In this document: in pieces, positions 24,670 to 32,155 of the stretch
Layout: each line of letters begins with the position of its first letter
How positions within the stretch are numbered: the stretch's first letter is position 1
Position numbers and translations under genes: made by a program
From: Nocardioides zhouii
GTDB lineage: Bacteria; Actinomycetota; Actinomycetes; Propionibacteriales; Nocardioidaceae
DNA: 64,000 bases
Assembly: GCF_004137345.1 (NCBI RefSeq)
Contig: NZ_SDWV01000012.1
Span: forward strand, 1 to 64,000
Direction of reading: 5' to 3'
The notes under the pieces: generated by a model
What the model saw: only the letters and a program-made list of their open reading frames with translations
What the model was told of the DNA's origin: nothing
Databases searched by the model: none

Positions 24670-25530
24670 TCAGCCCACCGGCTGGAGGTTCGACTCCACG
24701 ACGACCACGCCCTCGCCGTACACCTGGTCGGCCCAGCGCTGGATGCTGCTGTCGTCGTGGAACACCACGATCTCCAGCTGGTTGTCGAGGTTGCCGCCGA
24801 CCTGCGACATGCCCGGGACCTCGGCCTCGATCACCTCTCCCTGCATCTGCTCGAAGTCGTCATCGGTGCGCTCGACCTCGGTCACGCAGAGCATCCCGCC
24901 CCACACCTCGCGAATCGCTGCCTCGGCGGCGGCCGGGTCACCGACCACGTAGAGCGAGAAGACGGTCTGGGCAGGATCGTCAGGTCCGGGCTCGCCGTCG
25001 GGCGTGCTCACCGCCCCTGACGCGAATCCGGGAAGTCCGCTGGCCGTGTTCATCGCCGCACCGAGGTCGTCCTGGGTCGAGCGCGCCGGATCCTCGACCT
25101 GCCAGCCGCCGTCGGGGGTCGGACACAGGATCTCGAAGTCCCACTCGTCCGGCTCGGGGTCAGGCTGGCTCACCTCCTCGACGGCGAAGGTCGTGCCGTC
25201 GAACGTCCCGGTCAGGACGTACGACCCCCATCGCTGGCCGCCGTCCTCGGACACGTCACCGACCGCCGACCAGTCCCAGCCGGTGACGGGTGCGCCCGAG
25301 CAGCTGGGCGGGTCGCCGAACGAGATCCCGCCGAAGCACAGCATCGGCCCGGACCCGTCGTCGGAGACGACCACAGGCTCCGTGGACCTCACCAGACCCT
25401 CGGCGCCCGGAACCTCCGTCGGGAGGGCCGCGGGGTCCTCCGGCGTACGCCGCTCGGGTGCCGACGACGCCTCCCCGCACCCGGTCGCGAGCGCGAGCAG
25501 CACGCCGATGACCAGCCATCTCCCCGTCAT
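24670..25530 (-). CDS. Secreted lipoprotein, paralogue of 26078-26926
   Basis: A 286-residue lipoprotein. The signal peptide MTGRWLVIGVLLALATGC ends in the lipobox LATGC. The mature part shares blocks with the protein encoded at 26078-26926: GPMLCFGGISFGDPPSC, WGSYVLTGTFDGTTFAVEEV, WGGMLCVTEVERTD and SIQRWADQVYGEG. Besides the lipid Cys there are four conserved Cys, likely two disulfides. Function is unknown. The start ATG 25530 is fixed by the signal peptide, although the frame is open upstream. The two paralogues lie on the same strand on either side of msrB. Confidence 0.8.
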   Translation of the reverse strand: MTGRWLVIGVLLALATGCGEASSAPERRTPEDPAALPTEVPGAEGLVRSTEPVVVSDDGSGPMLCFGGISFGDPPSCSGAPVTGWDWSAVGDVSEDGGQRWGSYVLTGTFDGTTFAVEEVSQPDPEPDEWDFEILCPTPDGGWQVEDPARSTQDDLGAAMNTASGLPGFASGAVSTPDGEPGPDDPAQTVFSLYVVGDPAAAEAAIREVWGGMLCVTEVERTDDDFEQMQGEVIEAEVPGMSQVGGNLDNQLEIVVFHDDSSIQRWADQVYGEGVVVVESNLQPVG

Positions 25531-25612
25531 GCCGACACGGTGCCGCAGACCGGGGCGCACGACGAGGAGTGTGCACGAATCGTGACCTTCCGTCGCCTCG
25601 TACGCTGGTCCC

Positions 25613-26008
25613 ATGGCCTACGACGTGCAGAAGACCGATGAGCAGTGGCGCGAGGAGCTGAGCCCCGAGGAGTACGCCGTCCTGCGGCAGGCGGGCACCG
25701 AACGCGCCTTCACCGGCGAGTACACCGACACCGAGACCGAGGGCACCTACTCCTGCAAGGCGTGCGGCTCGGAGCTGTTCACCAGCGACACGAAGTTCCA
25801 CTCCGGCTGCGGCTGGCCGAGCTTCTACCAGCCGATGACCGACACGGTGGAGTACATCGAGGACAACTCCGCAGGCATGAAGCGCGTCGAGGTCCGCTGC
25901 GCGAAATGTGGCTCGCACCTCGGCCACGTCTTCCCCGACGGGTTTGGCACGCCCACCGGCGACCGCTACTGCATCAACTCCGTGAGCATCAAGCTCAACG
26001 ACAAGTGA
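25613..26008 (+). CDS. msrB: Peptide-methionine (R)-S-oxide reductase
   Basis: Reduces methionine-R-sulfoxide in proteins with thioredoxin. The 131-residue length is normal. Two Cys pairs bind structural zinc, CKACGS near residue 45 and CAKCGS near residue 93; SGCGWPSFYQP is the substrate loop, and the catalytic Cys is in RYCINSVS near residue 122. TACGCT lies 6 bases before the ATG, so the mRNA is probably leaderless. It is divergent from one lipoprotein and convergent with its paralogue; a 60-bp palindrome follows the stop. Confidence 0.96.
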   Translation: MAYDVQKTDEQWREELSPEEYAVLRQAGTERAFTGEYTDTETEGTYSCKACGSELFTSDTKFHSGCGWPSFYQPMTDTVEYIEDNSAGMKRVEVRCAKCGSHLGHVFPDGFGTPTGDRYCINSVSIKLNDK

Positions 26009-26010
26009 GC

Positions 26011-26070
26011 TACCTAGGGACGTTCTGGTAGGTCATCGGGCGCTTCCGCCCACCATTTCGTCCCTAGGTA
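26011..26070. terminator. 60-bp palindromic terminator-like element after msrB
   Basis: TACCTAGGGACG (26011-26022) and CGTCCCTAGGTA (26059-26070) are perfect 12-bp arms. Inside, TGG/CCA and GGGCG-CTTC-CGCCC continue the hairpin after a 3x3 internal loop. It begins 2 bases after the msrB stop and ends 7 bases before the end of the convergent lipoprotein gene, so it can stop transcription both ways. Its 60-base length equals that of the GTAGTCC-family elements. Confidence 0.7.
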
Positions 26071-26077
26071 CCAGGGG

Positions 26078-26926
26078 TCAGGACGAGACCGGCTCGAGCG
26101 CCGAGCTGATCCGTACGAGCCCCTCGCCCCACGTGCCGTCGGCCCACTCCTGGATCGACCCGTCGTCGAAGACGACCTGGGCGTCGAGCGAGTCGGGCGA
26201 CGTCGAGCCGCTGGTCAGGAGCTGGTCGCCCAGCGCCACCTGGAGCGCCTGGTTGATGACGTTGAGCTCGACGTCGGTGCGCTCGACGGTGGTGACGCAC
26301 AGCAGTCCGCCCCAGGTCTTGCGGAGCTCGGCCTCGGCGCCCTCGGGGTCCTCGGTCACGGCGACGCTGATGGTGCCGTTGCTCAGCCACGCGGTGGCGT
26401 ACGTCGGCAGCGCGGAGGCCGCGGCGAGGGTGGCGTCCAGGTCCTCGGGCGTCGCCATCTCGGCGTCGGTCGCGACCGCGTCGTCGCAGGCGGGCTCCAG
26501 CCCACCGGCCTCGGGCTCCGCCATCGCGTCGTAGAGCGCAGCCGGGATGGAGTCGGTGACGGTGAAGGTCGTGCCGTCGTAGGTGCCGGTGACGGAGTAC
26601 TGGCCCCACGTCACCCCGGAGGCCGTCTCCGCCCCCACGTCGCCGAAGTCGAAGTCGACGAGCGCCGGGCCACCGCACTGGGGCGGGTACGACTCGGCGA
26701 TCGCACCGAGGCACAGCTCGGGTCCCTCACCGGCGTCGAGCACGGTCACGAGGCCGTGCGTACGGACTTGGCCGTCGGGCACCGGCGTGGGTGCGGCGCC
26801 GGGCGAGGTCGCGGACGGCGAGTCGGACGCCGCCGGATCGACGGCGCGGGTGTCGCCCTCGTTGCCGCAGGCGGAGAGCGCGGTGACGGACAGGACGAGC
26901 GCGAAGGCCAGGCGTGGGTACGTCAT
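26078..26926 (-). CDS. Secreted lipoprotein, paralogue of 24670-25530
   Basis: A 282-residue lipoprotein with signal peptide ending in LSAC. Mature-part blocks matching the paralogue are GPELCLGAIAESYPPQC, WGQYSVTGTYDGTTFTV, WGGLLCVTTVERTD and SIQEWADGTWGEG. The first 40 mature residues are a Ser/Pro/Ala-rich linker, which would hold the folded domain away from the membrane. Conserved Cys positions agree between the two proteins. No function is known to me. The pair probably arose by local duplication around msrB. Confidence 0.8.
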   Translation of the reverse strand: MTYPRLAFALVLSVTALSACGNEGDTRAVDPAASDSPSATSPGAAPTPVPDGQVRTHGLVTVLDAGEGPELCLGAIAESYPPQCGGPALVDFDFGDVGAETASGVTWGQYSVTGTYDGTTFTVTDSIPAALYDAMAEPEAGGLEPACDDAVATDAEMATPEDLDATLAAASALPTYATAWLSNGTISVAVTEDPEGAEAELRKTWGGLLCVTTVERTDVELNVINQALQVALGDQLLTSGSTSPDSLDAQVVFDDGSIQEWADGTWGEGLVRISSALEPVSS

Positions 26927-26988
26927 GGTGGTCTGACGCTACTGCCCGGCACCGCGTTCCCGGCCGACCCACGACGGCCGGGAACGGT

Positions 26989-27411
26989 TCAGGACCTGTC
27001 TCGCGGGCAGGCGGTCGGCAGGTGCGCCCCACGCCAGGCCTTGAAGCCACCGACGACGTCGGTCGCGTCGAGGCCCAGGCTCCGCAGCGCGTCGGCGGCC
27101 AGGCTGGAGGTGAAGCCCTCCTGGCACAGCACCAGGATGCGCGCGTCGTACGACGCCTCCGGCAGGCACGCCTCGGAGCGCGGGTCGAACCGCCACTCGA
27201 GCACGTTGCGCTCGATCACCATCGGGTGCAGGCCGGGGCTGACCTCGCCCTCGGCGGCGCGCTGGGCTGCGGGGCGGATGTCGACGAGGAAGGCACCGTC
27301 GAGCGTCTCGCGGTAGGCGGCCTCCACGTCGATGCGGTCGAGGCGCGAGCGCGCATCGGCGAGCATCGCGTCGATGCCGTCGTGGCGGACCGGGCTGCTC
27401 ACGGCGCTCAC
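26989..27411 (-). CDS. Rhodanese-domain sulfurtransferase
   Basis: A 140-residue single-domain rhodanese. The active-site loop LCQEGFTSS has the nucleophilic Cys followed by a six-residue loop, and FLVDIRP and VVGGFKAWRGA are family landmarks. It can carry a persulfide sulfur. The start GTG 27411 overlaps the stop of the cysteine dioxygenase gene (GTGA), so translation is coupled. Co-occurrence with cysteine dioxygenase suggests handling of sulfur released from cysteine oxidation or of sulfite and thiosulfate; partner is inferred. Confidence 0.88.
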   Translation of the reverse strand: MSAVSSPVRHDGIDAMLADARSRLDRIDVEAAYRETLDGAFLVDIRPAAQRAAEGEVSPGLHPMVIERNVLEWRFDPRSEACLPEASYDARILVLCQEGFTSSLAADALRSLGLDATDVVGGFKAWRGAHLPTACPRDRS

Positions 27412-27914
27412 CACGTCTCGCCCCGCTGCTCGACGCTCGTGACCTGGAGCCGGCCGCGGACCAGCTCGTAGCGGGTCATCGCGGCGAGCGAGGGAGCGTA
27501 CGCGTGCAGCGAGACCGCGGTGCGCGTGCCGTGGTTGACGACGTCGTGGATGTGGCTGCCGTCGAACTCCTGCACGCCCGGCGACGCCAGGGTGGTGGCG
27601 GTGGCGACGCCGGTCCAGACGTACTCGGTGAGGGCGCCCTCGAGCACCACGAAGGCGCCGCTGGCGGACCCGTGGTCGTGCCAGCCGGTGCTGGAGCCGA
27701 CGGGCCAGGTGATCAGCCAGATGTCGGCGTCGACGCCCTGCTCGACCCGCACCCAGGTGCGCTCGGGAAAGGTGAGGTCGACGTCCTGGAGGGGGTCGCG
27801 ACGGGCGAGGTACTGCGCGAGCGCTGCGCGGGCGGTCTGCGGACCGGGGCGGCGCTGGCGAAGCGCAGGAGCGGTGGAGGTGAGGCGGCTGGACGTGGGG
27901 AAGGTGGCGGTCAT
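27408..27914 (-). CDS. Cysteine dioxygenase family protein
   Basis: A 168-residue cupin-fold, iron-dependent thiol dioxygenase. The metal site is GWHDHGSASGAFVVLEG near residue 77, with His pair, and a later DGSHIHDVVNHG near residue 118 gives the third His. The expected reaction is cysteine to cysteine sulfinate, although other thiol substrates are known for the family. AGGAGA precedes the ATG. A dyad at 27931-27957 lies just upstream. It forms an operon with the rhodanese gene and belongs to a sulfur-related neighbourhood that continues at 32156-40928. Confidence 0.88.
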   Translation of the reverse strand: MTATFPTSSRLTSTAPALRQRRPGPQTARAALAQYLARRDPLQDVDLTFPERTWVRVEQGVDADIWLITWPVGSSTGWHDHGSASGAFVVLEGALTEYVWTGVATATTLASPGVQEFDGSHIHDVVNHGTRTAVSLHAYAPSLAAMTRYELVRGRLQVTSVEQRGETW

Positions 27915-27930
27915 GGCATCTCCTGTAGAA

Positions 27931-27957
27931 CAATGTTGAGTGACTTACTCTACATTG
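27931..27957. promoter_or_regulatory. Dyad operator before the cysteine dioxygenase gene
   Basis: CAATGTTGAGT (27931-27941) and ACTCTACATTG (27947-27957) are inverted repeats with one mismatch around GACTT, in an AT-rich patch. On the gene strand the right half contains TAGAGT, a possible -10 box, so a bound regulator would block transcription. Similar TAAGT-containing stretches precede sfnG and the gene at 38463. Confidence 0.6.
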
Positions 27958-28013
27958 CTCCGGGGCGAGATCCCGCCATCTCGCGCCACGTGTTGCCGGG
28001 CGCGGGTGACAGG

Positions 28014-28718
28014 TCAGGGCAGGCGGGCGATGAGCTCCGTCGGGGTGACGCGGGCGCCGGTGTAGAACGGCACCTCCTCGCGCACGTGCATCCGGGCGTC
28101 GGAGGCCCGCAGGTCGCGCATCAGGTCGACGATCCGGTGCAGCTCGTCGGCCTCGAATGCCAGCATCCACTCGTAGTCGCCGAGGGCGAACGACGCGACC
28201 GTGTTGGCCCGGACGTCGGCATAGCCGCGCGCCTGCTGGCCGTGCTGGGCCAGCATCCGGCGGCGCTCGCCGTCCTCGAGGAGGTACCACTCGTACGACC
28301 GCACGAACGGGTAGACGCAGATGTGCGCGCGCGGCTCCTCGTCGGCGAGGAAGGCCGGGATGTGCGACTTGTTGAACTCCGCCGGGCGGTGCAGCGCCAT
28401 CTGCGACCACACCGGCTCGAGGCGGTAGCCGAAGGACGTACGACGGAAGGCGTTGTACGCCGCCTGGAGCTGCTCGGAGTCGGCGGCGTGCCACCACACC
28501 ATGAGGTCGGCGTCGGCGCGCAGGCCGCTGACGTCGTAGAGCCCGCGGACGACGACGTCCTGCTCGCGGAGCACCTCGAAGAGTGCCTCCACGTCGGTCG
28601 CCTCGGCCGACCGGTCCGCGTCGCCGAGGACGTCGCGGAGCTTGAAGACCGACCACATCGTGTAGCGGATGGTGTCGTTGAGCTCCCGTGTGCGGGAGGC
28701 GTTGGTCTGCTCGCTCAT
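28014..28718 (-). CDS. hemQ: Coproheme decarboxylase (chlorite-dismutase family)
   Basis: Converts coproheme to heme b, the last step of the coproporphyrin-dependent pathway used by actinobacteria. The 234-residue length and segments [32 protein letters not shown] and [16 protein letters not shown] match the family. The proximal heme His is probably in [11 protein letters not shown]. Start ATG 28718 begins 4 bases after the hemY stop, so the two are an operon. hemE, normally next door, lies 12 kb away at 40903. Confidence 0.93.
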   Translation of the reverse strand: MSEQTNASRTRELNDTIRYTMWSVFKLRDVLGDADRSAEATDVEALFEVLREQDVVVRGLYDVSGLRADADLMVWWHAADSEQLQAAYNAFRRTSFGYRLEPVWSQMALHRPAEFNKSHIPAFLADEEPRAHICVYPFVRSYEWYLLEDGERRRMLAQHGQQARGYADVRANTVASFALGDYEWMLAFEADELHRIVDLMRDLRASDARMHVREEVPFYTGARVTPTELIARLP

Positions 28719-28722
28719 GCCC

Positions 28723-30087
28723 TCAGTCTGCCTGCGTGAGCGAGGCCACAGCACGGCGGGCCGACCCGATCACCGCCGGCACGCCGACCCCGTCGTACGC
28801 CGCCCCGCACAGCGCGAGCCCCGGCAGGCGGGCGATCGAAGCGCGTACGCGGGCGACCCGGTCGAGGTGGCCGACGGCGTACTGCGGCAGCGCGCCGCCC
28901 CACCGCTGGACGTGGGTGTCGACGGGCCGGGCGGTGAGGCCGGACATCGCCGTGAGGTCGGCGAGCGAGACCCGTACGAGGCCCTCGTCGGCGGCCTGCA
29001 GGGTCGCCTCCTCGCGGTGCCGGCCCAGCGAGGTCCGCAGGACGACGACGTCGGGGTCCAGGTCGCGGACCCACGCCCACTTGGCGAAGGAGAAGGTGGC
29101 CGCCTTGATCGCGCGCTGCTCGACCGGCGGCACGAGGAAGCCCGACCGCTCGAAGAGGGCGTCCGGCACGTCCTGCGCACGGAAGGCCAGGCTCACGACG
29201 GCCACGCTGGCCGACTCGATGACGGCGAGATCCGCAGCGGCCTCTGGCGAGACCTCGGCGAGCAGCCGGGCCGTCGGGGCGGAAGGCGTGGCCAGCACGA
29301 CTTCCGTGGCCTCGATGGTCTCGGGGTGCGTGGTCGGGCCGACCGTGACCGCCCAGCCGGACGGCGACCCGGCTGATCCGAGGTGGCGCAGCGCGCGGAC
29401 CGTCGCGGAGGTCCGTACGTCGAAGCCGCCGGCGTCGCGGACCAGGCCGGGCAGCGTGCCCATCCCGCCGGCGAGGGTGGCGAAGACGGGCGCGGTGGAG
29501 ACGGGCACGGTGGCGGCCTGCTCGAGGAGGCTGCCGCGCCGGGCCATGGCGAGCAGCTGGGGCACGGCCGCGGCGGCGGAGATCCGGCGGGCGTGGCCGG
29601 CGTACACCCCACCGAGCAGCGGCTCGACGAGCCGCTCGACGACCTCGTCGCCGAGGCGAGCCGCCACCAGCTCGCCGACCGAGACGTCGTCGGTCACCTC
29701 GGTGGCGGTCTCCGCCGTGGCCCGGGCGAGACCATCGGGGCTGAGCACGCCGCTCGCCGCGAGCTGGTCGAGGTCGAGCGGCACGCCCATCAGCGAGCGC
29801 GGGAGCGCGCGCAGGGCACCGCGCGACCAGACCCCCGACGTCGCGGGAGTGGGGTGGAGCACCTCGGCGCCGAGCTCTGCTGCCAGGTCGAGGCCCTCCG
29901 GCCGGCGGGCGAGCATCGCCTCGGCGCCGACGTCGACGGGGAGCCCGGCGACCTCGGCGGTACGGAGCTTGCCGCCGAGCAGCGGCGAGGCCTCGAGCAG
30001 CAGGACGTCGCGTCCGGTGGCGGCGAGCCCGCGGGCCGCGACCAGACCGGCGATCCCCCCACCGACGACCACCACGTCCCACGCCAC
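28723..30087 (-). CDS. hemY: Coproporphyrinogen III / protoporphyrinogen oxidase
   Basis: A 454-residue FAD flavoprotein of the HemG/HemY (CgoX) type, which oxidises coproporphyrinogen III to coproporphyrin III in actinobacteria. The FAD motif [17 protein letters not shown] is at residues 5-21, [14 protein letters not shown] follows, and the C-terminal [17 protein letters not shown] closes the FAD site. TAGGCT lies 6 bases before the ATG, inside a palindrome shared with the divergent gene. It is followed closely by hemQ. Confidence 0.92.
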   Translation of the reverse strand: MAWDVVVVGGGIAGLVAARGLAATGRDVLLLEASPLLGGKLRTAEVAGLPVDVGAEAMLARRPEGLDLAAELGAEVLHPTPATSGVWSRGALRALPRSLMGVPLDLDQLAASGVLSPDGLARATAETATEVTDDVSVGELVAARLGDEVVERLVEPLLGGVYAGHARRISAAAAVPQLLAMARRGSLLEQAATVPVSTAPVFATLAGGMGTLPGLVRDAGGFDVRTSATVRALRHLGSAGSPSGWAVTVGPTTHPETIEATEVVLATPSAPTARLLAEVSPEAAADLAVIESASVAVVSLAFRAQDVPDALFERSGFLVPPVEQRAIKAATFSFAKWAWVRDLDPDVVVLRTSLGRHREEATLQAADEGLVRVSLADLTAMSGLTARPVDTHVQRWGGALPQYAVGHLDRVARVRASIARLPGLALCGAAYDGVGVPAVIGSARRAVASLTQAD

Positions 30088-30092
30088 GGCCT

Positions 30093-30104
30093 CAGCCTAG
30101 GCTG
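30093..30104. promoter_or_regulatory. Palindromic bidirectional -10 box
   Basis: CAGCCTAGGCTG is a perfect 12-bp palindrome in the 22-base gap between divergent hemY and the NYN gene. It contains TAGGCT on both strands, each exactly 6 bases from its start codon. One symmetric site may therefore drive two leaderless transcripts. Confidence 0.6.
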
Positions 30105-30109
30105 CACGT

Positions 30110-31132
30110 GTGGACGCCAACCTGAGCTCTGACCGGATCGCCGTGCTGATCGACGGAGAGAACACGAGGGCGGCGTACGCCGACGAGGTGCTGAGCGAGG
30201 TCGCGAAGTACGGCAACCCGACGATCAAGCGCGTCTACGGTGACTGGACGAACTCGCACCTGTCGCCCTGGGCGCGCCGGCTCAACAGCCTCGGCCTCCG
30301 CGCGATGCACCAGAACGCGTTCACCAAGAGCAAGAACTCCTCCGACCTCGCGCTGGTGATCGACGCGATGGACCTGCTCTACGACGACAACGTCGAGGCC
30401 TTCGCGCTCGTGACCAGCGACAGCGACTTCACCAGCCTCGCCCACCGGCTGCGCGAGTCGGGCAAGACGGTCTACGTGCTGGGCGAGAAGAAGGCCCCCG
30501 ACGCCCTCAAGAACGCCTGCGACAAGTTCATCGACCTCGAGGTCGTGCAGGACGGGAAGAAGTCCGACGTCGACGAGCCCGCGGCCGAGGACGACAGCGA
30601 CGACGCACCCGCCCCGACGATCAACCTCCAGAGTGCGCTCACGCGCGCCTTGAACGCGGTCGCCGACGACGACGGCTGGGCCAGCCTCGCCCAGCTCGGC
30701 AAGCAGCTGAACCGGACGTACCCGTCCTTCGACGCGCGCTCGTTCGGCGACAGCGGCACCCGACTGAGCACCCTGGTCGCCGACCAGCCCTACCTCGAGA
30801 CGTCGGGCTCCGGCAACGCGATGCGCGTACGCCGCAAGGGCGCGGCGAAGGAGGCCGCCAAGGAGGCGGCCAAGGCCACGCAGGCGCCCAAGGCCACGCA
30901 GTCACCCAAGGCCACGCAGTCACCCAAGGCGGCGCAGGCACCCAAGGCGGCGCAGCCGACCAAGGCGGCGAAGGAGCCCCGGGCGCCTCGGGCGAGCAAG
31001 GCACAGAAGGCGACGAAGGCGGCCGCGACCGCCGAGGCCACCCCCGAGAAGCCCGCCGTCCCCCAGGTCACCACCACGACCCGCGCAGCGCGGAAGGCGT
31101 CGAGCACCAAGGCCGCGGCCAAGAAGCCCTGA
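30110..31132 (+). CDS. NYN-domain (PIN-like) protein with LOTUS/OST-HTH domain
   Basis: A 340-residue protein. Residues about 8-150 are a NYN nuclease-like domain: RIAVLIDGENTR with the first Asp, SSDLALVIDAMDLLY and FALVTSDSDFTSLAHRLRE with the further acidic residues that form the PIN-type metal site. Residues about 165-235 match the LOTUS/OST-HTH RNA-binding fold. The tail from about 240 is a Lys/Ala-rich repeat region (KATQ, PKAAQ units) that should be disordered and basic. The combination suggests an RNA-processing enzyme, but activity is inferred. It probably starts leaderless at GTG 30110. Confidence 0.85.
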   Translation: MDANLSSDRIAVLIDGENTRAAYADEVLSEVAKYGNPTIKRVYGDWTNSHLSPWARRLNSLGLRAMHQNAFTKSKNSSDLALVIDAMDLLYDDNVEAFALVTSDSDFTSLAHRLRESGKTVYVLGEKKAPDALKNACDKFIDLEVVQDGKKSDVDEPAAEDDSDDAPAPTINLQSALTRALNAVADDDGWASLAQLGKQLNRTYPSFDARSFGDSGTRLSTLVADQPYLETSGSGNAMRVRRKGAAKEAAKEAAKATQAPKATQSPKATQSPKAAQAPKAAQPTKAAKEPRAPRASKAQKATKAAATAEATPEKPAVPQVTTTTRAARKASSTKAAAKKP

Positions 31133-31190
31133 CGCATCACAGTTCAGTCACGGGCGGAACCGGGTCGGTCACGCGTCGCGTCGGACCGGC

Positions 31191-32153
31191 ATGACCACTC
31201 GCACCCGCGCCGCCGGCGTCCTCACCGCCTTCACCATGACGGTCTTCCTGGCCGCCTGCTCCTCCGGCGCCAGCGACGGCGGCGGCGACGCGTCGTCCGA
31301 GGCCATGAACGACCTGTCTGCCGGTGACTCCGGCGGCGCCACCAGCCGTGAGTTCGCCGCCGCCGAGGACGCGACCTCGTCCTTGTCCGAGTCCGGGTCC
31401 GGGTCCGCACCGGCCTCGGGCTCGGGCGCGAAGGTGGCCACCACGCCCCAGATGGAGCGCGCGGTGATCTTCAGCGGCACGGTCTCGCTGTCGAGCAAGG
31501 ACGTCACGGAGACCCGCCAGGAGGTGCAGCGGATCGTCGACGCGCAGGGCGGTGACGTGACCGAGGAGAACACCGAGACCGACGAGGACGGCGACACGTC
31601 GTACTCGCGCTTCGTGATCCGGGTGCCGAGTGCGAAGTTCAGCGCAGCCATGTCGGCCCTCGAGGCGGTCGACGGGGTCGTCGCCTCCAACCGCGGCTCG
31701 GAGGACGTCACCACGCAGGTCATCGACAACGACGTCCGGGTGCGGGCGCAGGAGGCGAGCCTCAAGCGCGTCGAGCTGCTGCTGGCCGAGGCGACGTCGC
31801 TCAAGAACCTCATCTGGATCGAGTCGCAGCTCACCACCCGCCAGGCCGAGCTCGACTCGCTGAAGTCGCAGCAGTCGTGGCTGACCGACCAGACCTCCCT
31901 GTCGACGATCACGGTCGACATCTCGGCCAAGCACACCAAGGCCGTCGAGAAGAAGAAGGACGACCCCGCCGGCTTCCTCACGGGCCTCTCCGGAGGGATG
32001 AAGGCGCTGTCGGGCACGCTGCTCGCCCTTGCCACCGTCCTCGGCGCGCTGCTCCCCTTCGCGGTGCTGGCGCTCGTGATCGGCCTGCCGGCCTGGCTCG
32101 TCGTACGCCGTCGCCGGGCCACGCCCGCGCAGGCCGAGACCCCGACCGCGTAG
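31191..32153 (+). CDS. DUF4349 lipoprotein
   Basis: A 320-residue membrane-anchored protein. The signal peptide ends in the lipobox LAAC near residue 23, and a Ser/Gly-rich linker follows. Residues about 85-250 are the DUF4349 domain with MERAVIFSGTVSLSSKDV, RFVIRVPSAKFSAAMSAL and a coiled-coil (VELLLAEATSLKNLIWIESQ), and a C-terminal membrane helix at about 275-300 precedes a basic tail. The family is widespread and uncharacterised; a role in envelope sensing has been suggested only by architecture. Its stop is 2 bases from the convergent transporter gene. Confidence 0.85.
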   Translation: MTTRTRAAGVLTAFTMTVFLAACSSGASDGGGDASSEAMNDLSAGDSGGATSREFAAAEDATSSLSESGSGSAPASGSGAKVATTPQMERAVIFSGTVSLSSKDVTETRQEVQRIVDAQGGDVTEENTETDEDGDTSYSRFVIRVPSAKFSAAMSALEAVDGVVASNRGSEDVTTQVIDNDVRVRAQEASLKRVELLLAEATSLKNLIWIESQLTTRQAELDSLKSQQSWLTDQTSLSTITVDISAKHTKAVEKKKDDPAGFLTGLSGGMKALSGTLLALATVLGALLPFAVLALVIGLPAWLVVRRRRATPAQAETPTA

Positions 32154-32155
32154 GC

